Assembly: GCA_910586945.1 (NCBI GenBank)
Contig: CAJULO010000001.1
Coordinates: 176,997-240,996, forward strand
Length of the DNA stretch: 64,000 bases
Source of the DNA: an uncultured Christensenellaceae bacterium
Lineage (GTDB): Bacteria > Bacillota > Clostridia > Christensenellales > Borkfalkiaceae
Reading direction: 5' to 3'
The first letter of the stretch is position 1. Every line of letters starts with the position of its first letter. The notes under the pieces are model-generated. The model was not told the origin of the DNA. It saw only the letters and a list, made by a program, of their open reading frames with translations, and ran no database searches. Positions 45,194-53,802 of this stretch are shown one piece after another. Both the position numbers and the translations under genes were made by a program.

Positions 45194-46271
45194 AAAAACA
45201 GTTGTAGTCGGTATGAGTGGGGGTGTGGATAGTTCGGTAGCGGCACTACTTTTAAAAGAGCAAGGATACAATGTTATCGGATTATTTATGAAAAATTGGG
45301 ATGAAAAGACAGAAAATGGTTGTTGTACAGCACAAATTGACTATGAAGATGTCAAGCGTGTCTGTGCAAAAATTGATATTCCATATTACACCGTAAATTT
45401 TGCTAAGGAATATATGGAAAATGTCTTTCAATATTTTTTAGCTGCGTATAAAGCTGGACATACACCAAATCCAGATGTCCTATGCAATAGAGAGATAAAG
45501 TTTAAACATTTTAAAGAGCGTGCAGTTGCTCTTGGAGCAGACTATATTGCAACAGGCCATTACTGTAATATAGCAGTAAAGGATGGAAAAAACTATCTCT
45601 TAAAAAGTAAAGATAGACAAAAAGACCAAACTTATTTTTTAAATCAAGTCACACAGAGACAACTGGACAATGTTTTGTTTCCCCTTGGTATATATGAGAA
45701 AACACAAGTGCGTGCAATTGCACAGCAATATAACTTATCCACTGCTACGAAAAAAGATAGCACTGGAATTTGCTTTATAGGAGAACGGAATTTTAGAAAA
45801 TTTTTACAAAATTATCTTCCAGCACAACCAGGTAAAATTTTAAATTTACAAGGACAGGAAGTAGGAGAACATATTGGGTTGATGTATTATACCATTGGAC
45901 AACGACGAGGTATCAATTTAGGGGGACGCAAAGGCGATGGAGAAGGCCGTTGGTTTGTCGTAAAAAAAGATATCAATAAGAATATCTTATATGTGTCTTG
46001 TGGAGATGAAAGTCCATTGTATTCTACAGTATGTAGCGTGAAAAATATGAACTGGATTTTAGAAAAGCCATTTGCAAAGCAATTTGATTGCACTGCCAAA
46101 TTTAGATATAGACAAGAGGAACAAAAAGTTACTATCACTGTGCAAGCAAATGATAGCATTATCATTACTGCAGATGAAGGACAACGAGCAGTTACTACCG
46201 GACAATATGCTGTACTCTATATGGATGATATCTGTTTAGGTGGCGGAGTCATTACAAATATTTTGGAATAA
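45186..46271 (+). CDS. mnmA: tRNA-uridine 2-sulfurtransferase
   Basis: 361 residues from ATG 45186, overlapping the upstream stop; GAGGGG lies 7 bp before it. Thiolates U34 of Lys, Glu and Gln tRNAs. PP-loop VVVGMSGGVDSSVAALLLK, the first catalytic Cys in NPDVLCNREIKF and the second in DSTGICFIGERNF are intact, as are the GATGHY-like ATGHYCN and the C-terminal beta-barrel. The next gene is lysyl-tRNA synthetase, whose tRNA is a substrate of MnmA, a plausible functional pairing. Confidence 0.97.
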   Translation: MAKKTVVVGMSGGVDSSVAALLLKEQGYNVIGLFMKNWDEKTENGCCTAQIDYEDVKRVCAKIDIPYYTVNFAKEYMENVFQYFLAAYKAGHTPNPDVLCNREIKFKHFKERAVALGADYIATGHYCNIAVKDGKNYLLKSKDRQKDQTYFLNQVTQRQLDNVLFPLGIYEKTQVRAIAQQYNLSTATKKDSTGICFIGERNFRKFLQNYLPAQPGKILNLQGQEVGEHIGLMYYTIGQRRGINLGGRKGDGEGRWFVVKKDINKNILYVSCGDESPLYSTVCSVKNMNWILEKPFAKQFDCTAKFRYRQEEQKVTITVQANDSIIITADEGQRAVTTGQYAVLYMDDICLGGGVITNILE

Positions 46272-46285
46272 AAAGAGGTAAAGAA

Positions 46286-48322
46286 ATGTATTGGGCAGAT
46301 AAATTAGCAGAAGAAATTATTAAAAGAAATCCGAACAAAGCAGAGTATGTATGTGCTGCAGGTATATCTCCTTCAGGTTCTGTACATATCGGCAATTTTA
46401 GAGATGTTGTTACAAGTTTTTTTGTGTGTAAAGCACTCATAAAAAAGGGGAGAAAGGCAAAACTTTTATTTTCTTGGGATGAGTTCGACCGTATGCGTAA
46501 AGTTCCAAAAAATGTACAAGATTTTTTAAAGAATGATTCCTTTGAGAAATATTTAGGATATCCCTATATTGATGTGCCTGACCCATTTGGCAAGGCAGAT
46601 AACTATGCTGATTATTTTGAAAAGGAGTTTATGCAATCTATTCAAAAATTCGGTATAAAAATGGAATATCGTTATCAAGCGAAGGAATATCGTAGTGGTC
46701 GTTATAAAGAACATGTTCTATTTGCATTGCAAAAACGCAAGGAAATTTTTGATGTATTAGACAAGCATAGAACACAAATCGCAACAGAAGAAGAGCGTGA
46801 AAATTATTATCCAGTCGCTATTTATTGTCCTAAATGTCATAAAGATACCACAAAAATTAACTCACTCAGTGCTGATTGTAAAAAAGCTACTTATAGTTGT
46901 CAATGTGGTCATAGCGGTCAATTTGATTTTACGAAAGATTACAATTGTAAATTACAATGGAAAGTCGATTGGCCTATGCGTTGGATGGTAGAAGGTGTCG
47001 ATTTTGAACCAGGTGGAAAAGACCATGCCTCTAAGGATGGTAGTTATGATACAGCAAAAGATATTTCTAGTAAAATTTTTGGATATCCAGCTCCACTCTT
47101 TCAAGGATATGAGTTTATTGGCATAAAGGGTAGTGTGTCTGTTGGTAAAATGAGTGGTTCTAGCGGTTTGAATATGACACCAGAGTTTCTATTAAAACTA
47201 TATGAACCAGAAGTTATTTTATGGTTATATGCTAAAACTGAACCGTTGAAGGCATTTGACTTTTGTTTGAGTGAAGATATTTTACGACAATATTATGAGT
47301 TTGATAGAATGTTTGCAAGTTATGATGAAGGAACGGCTACCGAACTTACACAATGTATTATAGAAAATTGTTGTATTCCAGATAGAAAATTGGCACATGT
47401 ACCTATGTCTCAACTGGTCGACCTTGGTGCAGTGGTAAATTTTAATGCAGATATGATGGAAAAATTATTTGCTAAAATTGGGACTCCATATAAAAAAATA
47501 GAGTTTATGGAACGGTTTGAAAAAGCAAAATTTTGGTTGACAACTTGTAGTCCAGAGAGCGAAAATAAATTGATGCCTTGCCGTAATTGGGAATATTATC
47601 AAACTATGACGGAAAAAGAGCGTCAAGCTGTAAAACTATTAAAGGAATATCTACAAAATACAAAGTATACTTTAGATAGCCTACAGGCAGAGTTGTATGC
47701 TATTCCTAAACAAATTTATCCTGAAATTGTCGAAGATAAAAATGCTCTCAAAACAGTACAAGGTAAATTTTTTAAAGATATCTATAATTTAATACTTGCA
47801 CGCGATAAAGGGCCACGCCTCTATTTATATTTATTTGCATTAGAAAGAGAAAACTTTATCCATCTATTGGATTTTTCTATCTCTATGCAAGAAGATAGTG
47901 CTTATTTACAATGGCAAAGAAAACAAAAAGAGCTAGAAAAGGTAGATGAAATAGTCTGCGAGGAAAAATTTGTTGCAAATCCTATTGATTTTAAAGGACT
48001 TAGTTCAGTAGAAGTTTTTCAAACATTAGATATGCGTGTATGCAAAATTCTTTCTGCAAAAGTGATGAAAAAATCCAATAAATTGGTAAAATTGACAGTG
48101 CATGACGGCAAAGGAGAACGCGTTATTGTATCTAGCATTGCAAACGATTATACCGAAGAAGAACTAACTGGTAAAAAAGTAGTTGTACTACTCAATCTAC
48201 CTCCACATAAATTTGGCAATGAATATTCACACGGTATGGTACTCGCTGCTGTAAATGAAGATGGTAAGTCTAAATTACTTTTTACAACTCCTGATTCTGA
48301 AATTGGTAGTTGTATACATTAA
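46286..48322 (+). CDS. lysK: Class I lysyl-tRNA synthetase fused to a Trbp111-type tRNA-binding domain
   Basis: 678 residues; ordinary class I LysRS is about 520-560. Residues about 1-550 are the archaeal-type class I enzyme: HIGH-like PSGSVHIGN, a zinc-ribbon insert (CPKCHK and CQCGHSG), MRWMVEGVDFEPGGKDH and KMSKS-like KMSGSSG, then the helical anticodon domain. Residues about 568-678 are an EMAPII/Trbp111 OB fold as at the C-terminus of many MetRS: FQTLDMRVCKIL, KSNKLVKLTVHDG, RVIVSSIANDY, KVVVLLNLPPHKFGNEYSHG. This domain binds tRNA non-specifically. AGAGG precedes the ATG. Class I LysRS is rare in Firmicutes, suggesting acquisition by transfer. Confidence 0.93.
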   Translation: MYWADKLAEEIIKRNPNKAEYVCAAGISPSGSVHIGNFRDVVTSFFVCKALIKKGRKAKLLFSWDEFDRMRKVPKNVQDFLKNDSFEKYLGYPYIDVPDPFGKADNYADYFEKEFMQSIQKFGIKMEYRYQAKEYRSGRYKEHVLFALQKRKEIFDVLDKHRTQIATEEERENYYPVAIYCPKCHKDTTKINSLSADCKKATYSCQCGHSGQFDFTKDYNCKLQWKVDWPMRWMVEGVDFEPGGKDHASKDGSYDTAKDISSKIFGYPAPLFQGYEFIGIKGSVSVGKMSGSSGLNMTPEFLLKLYEPEVILWLYAKTEPLKAFDFCLSEDILRQYYEFDRMFASYDEGTATELTQCIIENCCIPDRKLAHVPMSQLVDLGAVVNFNADMMEKLFAKIGTPYKKIEFMERFEKAKFWLTTCSPESENKLMPCRNWEYYQTMTEKERQAVKLLKEYLQNTKYTLDSLQAELYAIPKQIYPEIVEDKNALKTVQGKFFKDIYNLILARDKGPRLYLYLFALERENFIHLLDFSISMQEDSAYLQWQRKQKELEKVDEIVCEEKFVANPIDFKGLSSVEVFQTLDMRVCKILSAKVMKKSNKLVKLTVHDGKGERVIVSSIANDYTEEELTGKKVVVLLNLPPHKFGNEYSHGMVLAAVNEDGKSKLLFTTPDSEIGSCIH

Positions 48323-48364
48323 AAATACAGATGTCAATAAAAAATAGTTGACATCTGTATTTTT
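48321..48364 (+). terminator. Terminator of lysK whose right arm contains the ylxM -35 element
   Basis: A 17-bp perfect inverted repeat AAAAATACAGATGTCAA (48321-48337) with its complement (48348-48364) and at least six T, starting at the lysK stop. The right arm begins with TTGACA. Confidence 0.88.
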
Positions 48365-48376
48365 TTGTGTTATCAT
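48348..48376 (+). promoter_or_regulatory. Promoter of ylxM-ffh, overlapping a terminator
   Basis: -35 TTGACA (48348-48353), 17-bp spacer, -10 TATCAT (48371-48376). Start is expected about 7 bp on, at or next to the ATG at 48383, which has no ribosome site, so a leaderless message is predicted. Confidence 0.6.
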
Positions 48377-48382
48377 CAAAAT

Positions 48383-48712
48383 ATGCAAAAGGAAGAGTGT
48401 ATTAAAAATTTGCAATATCAACAATTATTTGATATCTATGAAAAATTATTGACATCGGCACAAAGAGAAGTCTGCTATTTATATTTTATGTGTGACTTAT
48501 CTCTGACAGAAATTGCTGAACAAAAAAAAGTGAGTAAGCAATCGGTATCAACAATGCTCTCCATAAGTAAACAACTGTTAGAGGAGTATGAAGATAAACT
48601 GTTGCTTTTGCAAAAACAAGAGAAAATTTTTAACGCATTGGATGTACTTTTACAAAAAGAAAAAATAGAGAAAGTAGAACTTTTAAAGCTAAGAGAATTA
48701 TTGAAAGAATAA
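48383..48712 (+). CDS. ylxM: YlxM/p13-like DNA-binding protein
   Basis: 109 residues from ATG 48383. A sigma-70 region 4-type helix-turn-helix is clear: LLTSAQREVCYLYFMCDLSLTEIAEQKKVSKQSVS. It is followed by a leucine-rich helix. The family is encoded next to ffh in most Firmicutes and affects SRP function in streptococci. ftsY, the usual upstream partner, is absent, and lysK stands there instead. There is no ribosome site; the promoter places the transcript start at or near the ATG. The TTG at 48365 lies inside the promoter and is rejected. Confidence 0.88.
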   Translation: MQKEECIKNLQYQQLFDIYEKLLTSAQREVCYLYFMCDLSLTEIAEQKKVSKQSVSTMLSISKQLLEEYEDKLLLLQKQEKIFNALDVLLQKEKIEKVELLKLRELLKE

Positions 48713-48727
48713 AAAAGGAGGGCGAGC

Positions 48728-50047
48728 GTGGGTATATTTTCCGGTCTTTCTGAAAGACTTTCACATATTTTTCAGAAGATGACAAAACACGGTAGATTGA
48801 CGGAGCTTGAAATAAAACAAGCTATGCGTGAAGTTAGAGTAGCTCTACTTGAAGCGGATGTAAATTTAAAAGTTGCAAAAAACTTTATAAATGATATTTC
48901 TGAAAAAGCTTTTGGACAGGAAATTTTAAAAAATTTAAATCCAACACAACAGGTAATTAAAATTGTAAATGAAGAGCTAATTGCTCTAATGGGGCCTAGT
49001 AATGTAAAGCTAACTGTCTCTGATAAACCACCAACAATCATTATGATGTGTGGTTTACAAGGTGCAGGTAAGACAACAATGTGTGGTAAGCTTGCACAGC
49101 TTTTACAAAAACAAGGGAAAAAAGTTTTGCTTGTCGCTTGTGATATATATCGTCCAGCGGCAATTACACAGTTGCAAGTTGTGGGGAAAAAAGTGGATGT
49201 GACTGTATATGAAAAAGGTACACAAAATCCAGTACAAACGGCAAAAGAAGCAATTATACATGCAAATTCTATGGGCTTTGATACTGTTATTATTGATACA
49301 GCTGGGCGTTTGCATATTGATGAACTCTTGATGAAAGAACTTGAAGAGATACAACTAAAAATAAATCCCCATGAAATTTTATTGACTGTTGATAGTATGA
49401 CTGGTCAAGATGCTGTTACAGTAGCAGAGACCTTTCAAAAGCATCTGCCTTTAACTGGATTAGTTTTAACAAAACTTGATGGGGATACACGCGGTGGTGC
49501 TTGTCTTTCTATGAAGGCTGTAACTGGATTACCTATCAAATTTATAGGTGTCGGCGAAAAGATGACAGATATTGAAACATTTTATCCAGATAGAATGGCA
49601 AGTAGAATTTTAGGGATGGGCGATGTGCTTACTTTAATTGAAAAGGCACAAGAGGCAATCAGCGAAGAAGAACAGAAAAAATTAGAAAAAAAATTGCGTA
49701 ACGCCGCCTTTACACTTGAAGATTACTTGCAACAGTTTGAGTCCTTAAAAAAGATGGGTGGTCTTTCACAAGTTATGGGGATGATACCCAATATGGGTAA
49801 ACTGAAACTGAAAGAGGAAGATTTTGATGAGAGAAAAATGGAAAAATATAAAGCTATGATTCTTTCAATGACCAAGAAAGAGAGAGAGAATCCAACAATA
49901 ATTAATTCCTCTCGTAAAAAGAGAATTGCAACTGGTTCTGGGACTAGCGTACAAGAGATAAATCAACTTTTAAAACAATTTGAGCAGACAAAAACTTTAA
50001 TGAAACAATTTTCAAATGGTAAAAAATTGCCAGCATTTATGCGGTAA
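48728..50047 (+). CDS. ffh: Signal recognition particle protein Ffh
   Basis: 439 residues, GTG start after AAGGAGGG. SRP GTPase that targets membrane proteins. The N domain is followed by the G domain with GLQGAGKTTMCGKLA, DTAGRLHID, TKLDGDTRGG and the insertion box DIYRPAAITQL, then an M domain (about 305-439) with GGLSQVMGMIPNMG and SRKKRIATGSGTSVQEINQL for RNA binding. All blocks are intact. The SRP RNA gene is not in the window. Confidence 0.97.
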   Translation: MGIFSGLSERLSHIFQKMTKHGRLTELEIKQAMREVRVALLEADVNLKVAKNFINDISEKAFGQEILKNLNPTQQVIKIVNEELIALMGPSNVKLTVSDKPPTIIMMCGLQGAGKTTMCGKLAQLLQKQGKKVLLVACDIYRPAAITQLQVVGKKVDVTVYEKGTQNPVQTAKEAIIHANSMGFDTVIIDTAGRLHIDELLMKELEEIQLKINPHEILLTVDSMTGQDAVTVAETFQKHLPLTGLVLTKLDGDTRGGACLSMKAVTGLPIKFIGVGEKMTDIETFYPDRMASRILGMGDVLTLIEKAQEAISEEEQKKLEKKLRNAAFTLEDYLQQFESLKKMGGLSQVMGMIPNMGKLKLKEEDFDERKMEKYKAMILSMTKKERENPTIINSSRKKRIATGSGTSVQEINQLLKQFEQTKTLMKQFSNGKKLPAFMR

Positions 50048-50083
50048 TTATTATAGATTTTTAACAAAAAGGAGATTAAAATT

Positions 50084-50380
50084 ATGGCAGTAAAAATGAG
50101 ATTGACGCGTATGGGAGATAAAAAATCACCATTTTATCGTATCGTTATTGTGGATAGTAGAAAGGCTAGAGATGGGGAATATATTGAAAAAGTAGGGCAT
50201 TATAATCCAATGTCTAACCCTGTTGAACTTTTAATCAATAAAGAAAAGGCACAAGATTGGTTATCAAAAGGAGTACAGCCTACCGAAACTGTGCGTGCTT
50301 TACTTGTAAAAGAAGGTATTTTAGAACCATCTAAAAAACAATCAGCACCTCGTACAAAATTGAGAAAGAAAAAGAAATAG
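50084..50380 (+). CDS. rpsP: Ribosomal protein bS16
   Basis: 98 residues, ATG after AAGGAGATTAAAATT. The N-terminus MAVKMRLTRMGDKKSPFYRIVIVDSR-type pattern is diagnostic (RLTRMGDKKSPFYRIVI and GxYIEKVGHYNP). A lysine-rich tail ends the protein. It lies between ffh and rimM as in Firmicutes, but the KH-domain gene khpA that usually follows is missing. A weak hairpin at 50430-50469 separates it from rimM. Confidence 0.97.
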   Translation: MAVKMRLTRMGDKKSPFYRIVIVDSRKARDGEYIEKVGHYNPMSNPVELLINKEKAQDWLSKGVQPTETVRALLVKEGILEPSKKQSAPRTKLRKKKK

Positions 50381-50429
50381 TAACTCTATTTGTATAGCAT
50401 CTGTAAATTAGATATTTTAAGAAATAATT

Positions 50430-50469
50430 AAAAAGATGAAGACAATTCTAGTATTGTCTTTCTCTTTTT
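50430..50469 (+). terminator. Imperfect hairpin terminator between rpsP and rimM
   Basis: GAAGACAAT...ATTGTCTTTC stem extended by A/T pairs, followed by TCTTTTTAT. The stem has mismatches, so it probably reduces rather than abolishes readthrough. Confidence 0.55.
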
Positions 50470-50486
50470 ATATTAAAAGGAAATTT

Positions 50487-50990
50487 ATGGTTGATAAAAT
50501 TACAATTGCTCAGATTTTAAAACCACAAGGTATTCGTGGTGAAATTAAAGTAAAATGTTTGTTAGATACTCCACTAGATATAAAAAAATATAAAGATATT
50601 GAAATAGATGAAAATAATTATCAAATTTTAGCAGCTCGCACTGATACTACTGCCGCTTATTTACATTTAACTGGTGTTTATGATAGAGATTCTGCTGAAA
50701 GATTGCGTGGAAAATATATAAAAGTTACTCGTGAAAATGCTCCGCCTTTAGAAGAGGGTGTCTATTATATTGTTGATATTTTAGGGAGTGATTTATATAC
50801 GGAGAATGGAGAAAATATTGGTAAAATTATAGATATTTATACTGCAAGCACTGATGTCTATGTGATAGAACAAGATAAAAAAAGATTTTCTTTTCCTAAA
50901 GTAGATGGACTTATTTTAAATATAGATATTGTAGATAAGAAGGTTACTGTTCGTGCAGATAGATTAAAAGAGATTATGTTAGTAGAATAG
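50487..50990 (+). CDS. rimM: Ribosome maturation factor RimM
   Basis: 167 residues from ATG 50487 (AAAAGG 7 bp upstream); the longer frame from 50436 runs through the terminator hairpin and is rejected. Helps 16S 3'-domain assembly and binds uS19. N-terminal motif IAQILKPQGIRGEIKVKCL and the PRC-barrel PPLEEGVYYIVDILGSDLYTE-type region with a closing LKEIMLVE are typical. It precedes trmD by 126 bp. Confidence 0.95.
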   Translation: MVDKITIAQILKPQGIRGEIKVKCLLDTPLDIKKYKDIEIDENNYQILAARTDTTAAYLHLTGVYDRDSAERLRGKYIKVTRENAPPLEEGVYYIVDILGSDLYTENGENIGKIIDIYTASTDVYVIEQDKKRFSFPKVDGLILNIDIVDKKVTVRADRLKEIMLVE

Positions 50991-51116
50991 TAAGCATACT
51001 TTTTACTAGAATACATCTAAATAGAAAGAGGAAAATAAAAGGTTTGTTTAGAAAAAATTTATGCAACAACTTGGTAAATTTTTACTCTAATGCCTTTATA
51101 AGTTTAGGTAAATAAA

Positions 51117-51782
51117 ATGAGAATTGATATTTTAACCCTTTTTCCACAAATGTTTGTTCCTTTGCAAGAGAGTATAATAGGACGAGCGGTGCAAGAAAAA
51201 AAAGTGCAAATAAATTTAGTCAACTTTAGAGATTTTGCTGAAAATAAACATAAAAAAGTGGATGATTATCCATTTGGTGGAGGTGCAGGAATGGTTTTGC
51301 TTCCACAGCCTATAGGAAGTTGCATTGATAGCTTAGACCCCAACCATGAAGCATATCGTATCTATCTCTCCCCACAAGGAAAAAGATTTGAACAGTCTGA
51401 TGTTATAAGTTTGATAAAGAAAAAATATATAATTTTACTCTGTGGACATTATGAGGGCGTGGATCAGCGTATTTTGGATTTATATATTGATGCTGAATTG
51501 AGTCTTGGTGATTTTGTTTTAACAGGGGGAGAAATTCCTGCAATGGCAATTACTGATTCTATTTGTCGTTATATTGATGGTGTTATAGCAGAAGAAAGTT
51601 TGCAACAGGAAAGTTTTACAAATCAATTGTTAGAATACCCGCAATATACTAGACCACAATGTTATAAAGGATTATCTGTTCCAGAAGTTTTACGTAGTGG
51701 CAATCATGCAAAAGTAGAAGAATGGAGAAAGAAAAAAGCTCTAGAAATAACAATGCTAAAACGGCCTGATTTATTAAAATAA
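51117..51782 (+). CDS. trmD: tRNA (guanine37-N1)-methyltransferase
   Basis: 221 residues, slightly short for TrmD (about 240) through a shorter C-terminal end. SPOUT-class enzyme. DILTLFPQMF, VDDYPFGGGAGMVLLPQP, the trefoil-knot SAM site LCGHYEGVDQRI and SLGDFVLTGGEIPAMAITDSI, and QYTRPQCYKG are intact. The rplS gene that normally follows is missing; rbgA begins 9 bp after the stop. Confidence 0.97.
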   Translation: MRIDILTLFPQMFVPLQESIIGRAVQEKKVQINLVNFRDFAENKHKKVDDYPFGGGAGMVLLPQPIGSCIDSLDPNHEAYRIYLSPQGKRFEQSDVISLIKKKYIILLCGHYEGVDQRILDLYIDAELSLGDFVLTGGEIPAMAITDSICRYIDGVIAEESLQQESFTNQLLEYPQYTRPQCYKGLSVPEVLRSGNHAKVEEWRKKKALEITMLKRPDLLK

Positions 51783-51791
51783 GGAGAGAAT

Positions 51792-52652
51792 ATGGATACA
51801 ATACAATGGTTTCCTGGGCATATGACGAAGGCCATACGCATGATAGAGGAAGAAGTTCGACTTGTCGATGCAATTTTATTTCTATTAGATGCACGTGCTC
51901 CGATTGCTACTTATAATACCGAATTAAAAAAACTGGCAAAAAATAAACCCATTCTATATATTCTCAATAAAATGGACTTAGCTGATGCTAAAGAAACTGC
52001 TGCCTTTATGCAATTATTTAAAGATAATAATATGTTCTGTATGCCATCTAACGCCACAAAAACAACAACGCTCAAAAATATCTCTAAATATATCACATTA
52101 TTATTACAAGAAAAATTTGAACGCGATAAAGCCAAAAACTTTACAAGAATTCCTAGACTTATGGTTATAGGCATGCCAAATTTAGGGAAAAGCACGCTTA
52201 TAAATATGCTTGTTGGTGAAAAAAGAGCAGTTACTGGGAATAAAGTAGGCGTAACGAGAGGGAAACAATGGGTGCGTTGTGGTAATTTTGAGCTTTTAGA
52301 TACACCTGGGACGATGCAACCTGCTTTTCAAAATCAAACTTTAGCAAAAGATTTAGCATTTATTGGCAGTATCAATGACAATATTTTAAATTTAGAAGAT
52401 ATCACTTTTGCACTTTTAGATAAACTTAAAAATTTATATCCTGTATTTTTAAAGGATAGATATAATTTAAATGAACTCGGTGAAACATTGCAAATTTACG
52501 AAAATATTTGTAGACAAAGAGGCTTTTTAAGAAAAGGTGGAAGCTTTGATTATGAGCGAATGGCAAAAGCAATTTTAGATGATTTTAGAAAGGGAAGAAT
52601 TGGAAGGATTACTTTAGAAAGAGCATGCGATTTTGAAAATTTTTTTAAATAA
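51792..52652 (+). CDS. rbgA: Ribosome biogenesis GTPase RbgA
   Basis: 286 residues, AAGGAGAG 7 bp before the ATG. Late 50S assembly factor. Circularly permuted GTPase: G4 (NKMDL) precedes G1 (GMPNLGKST) and G3 (DTPGTMQP). The N-terminus IQWFPGHMTKA is the family signature, and the RNA-binding ANTAR-like C-terminal domain follows. It lies between trmD and rnhB as in Bacillus ylqF, except that rplS is absent. Confidence 0.96.
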   Translation: MDTIQWFPGHMTKAIRMIEEEVRLVDAILFLLDARAPIATYNTELKKLAKNKPILYILNKMDLADAKETAAFMQLFKDNNMFCMPSNATKTTTLKNISKYITLLLQEKFERDKAKNFTRIPRLMVIGMPNLGKSTLINMLVGEKRAVTGNKVGVTRGKQWVRCGNFELLDTPGTMQPAFQNQTLAKDLAFIGSINDNILNLEDITFALLDKLKNLYPVFLKDRYNLNELGETLQIYENICRQRGFLRKGGSFDYERMAKAILDDFRKGRIGRITLERACDFENFFK

Positions 52653-52663
52653 CAATGGGATAT

Positions 52664-53284
52664 ATGTTTGAAATAGAAGAAAATTTATACAAAAAAAAAT
52701 TTAAAAATATAGTTGGATTAGATGAAGTTGGACGAGGACCTCTCGCCGGTAATGTTGTAGCCTGTGCAGTGATTATGCCGTTAGATGAAAAATTTAGAAT
52801 TGTAGGTATACAAGATAGTAAAAAATTAACAGCAAAAAAACGAGAATATTTAGTAGAAAAAATAAAAGAAGTTGCCATTGATTATGCAATATGCGAGAGT
52901 TCTGTAGAAGAAATTGACAGTATCAATATTTTAAATGCCACTAAAAAAGCAATGTTGCAATGTTTGCAAAATTTAAAAGTTGCACCAGATTATCTTTTAA
53001 TTGATGGTAACTTTTTATTGCAAACTGATATTCCACAAGAGTGCGTTGTACGCGGCGATAGTAGGAGTTATTCTATTGCCGCTGCTAGCATTTTAGCAAA
53101 AGTGTATAGAGATAACCAAATGCAAGAAATAGCAAAATTATATCCGGAATATAGCTTTGAAAAACATAAAGGATATGGCACAAGAATACATATTGAAGCC
53201 ATAAAAAAATATGGATTATGCAAGATTCACAGAAAAACTTTTACAAAAAAAATTTTGGACAATTTGGAGAAGATAAAGCGATAG
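52664..53284 (+). CDS. rnhB: Ribonuclease HII
   Basis: 206 residues from ATG 52664 (an ATG at 52655 would add three residues; neither has a strong ribosome site). Removes RNA primers and single ribonucleotides from DNA. Catalytic residues appear in VGLDEVGRGPLAG (Asp-Glu), LLIDGN (Asp), and SYSIAAASILAKVYRD (Asp). The C-terminal KHKGYGTRIHIEAIKKYGLCKIHRKTF pattern is typical. Its last 67 bp overlap yraN in another frame. Confidence 0.95.
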   Translation: MFEIEENLYKKKFKNIVGLDEVGRGPLAGNVVACAVIMPLDEKFRIVGIQDSKKLTAKKREYLVEKIKEVAIDYAICESSVEEIDSINILNATKKAMLQCLQNLKVAPDYLLIDGNFLLQTDIPQECVVRGDSRSYSIAAASILAKVYRDNQMQEIAKLYPEYSFEKHKGYGTRIHIEAIKKYGLCKIHRKTFTKKILDNLEKIKR

Positions 53285-53592
53285 AATATCTACAAAAACA
53301 GCACTATATTATTTTATATAGAAACTATAGAACACCTTATGGAGAAGTGGATATTGTAGCAATTGATACTGCTACAAATGAATATGTATTTTGTGAAGTG
53401 AAAACAAGAAAATCAGCAAGATATATGCGGGCTTGTCAGGCCGTAAATTATAAAAAACAGCAAAAATATATTACTATGGCTGGATATTTTATTGCACAGC
53501 AAAATATGGATGAATTGTCTATTCGATTTGATGTTATTGAAGTGTATACACATACTTTAAATCATATACAAGCTGCTTTTATCAATGAATAA
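53218..53592 (+). CDS. UPF0102/YraN endonuclease-fold protein
   Basis: 124 residues. The restriction-endonuclease-like fold of YraN is shown by FGQFGEDKAIEYLQKQHYII, NYRTPYGEVDIVA and the catalytic-type EVKTRKS. The conserved FGxxGE block lies inside the overlap with rnhB (53218-53284), so the overlap is real and not a wrong start. The gene commonly follows rnhB in Firmicutes. The biochemical role is not settled; DNA processing is suspected. Confidence 0.88.
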   Translation: MQDSQKNFYKKNFGQFGEDKAIEYLQKQHYIILYRNYRTPYGEVDIVAIDTATNEYVFCEVKTRKSARYMRACQAVNYKKQQKYITMAGYFIAQQNMDELSIRFDVIEVYTHTLNHIQAAFINE

Positions 53593-53707
53593 AATAATTT
53601 TTGTCTAACATAGTACTATATATTTTACATCATTGTGCAATATTACTATATAAGTATAAATTAGTTTCAAAATTTTAAAATGTATAGTACAGGAATCTAT
53701 TTTATAA

Positions 53708-53736
53708 TTGACTTTTATTTTGTGATGTGCTATACT
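53708..53736 (+). promoter_or_regulatory. Promoter of tex
   Basis: -35 TTGACT (53708-53713), 17-bp spacer, -10 TATACT (53731-53736). Confidence 0.7.
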
Positions 53737-53802
53737 TAAAATAAATCTGTAAAATAGCATTTGGATATATTATAATACTAAATAAATTTTGGAGTGCATT
53801 AT

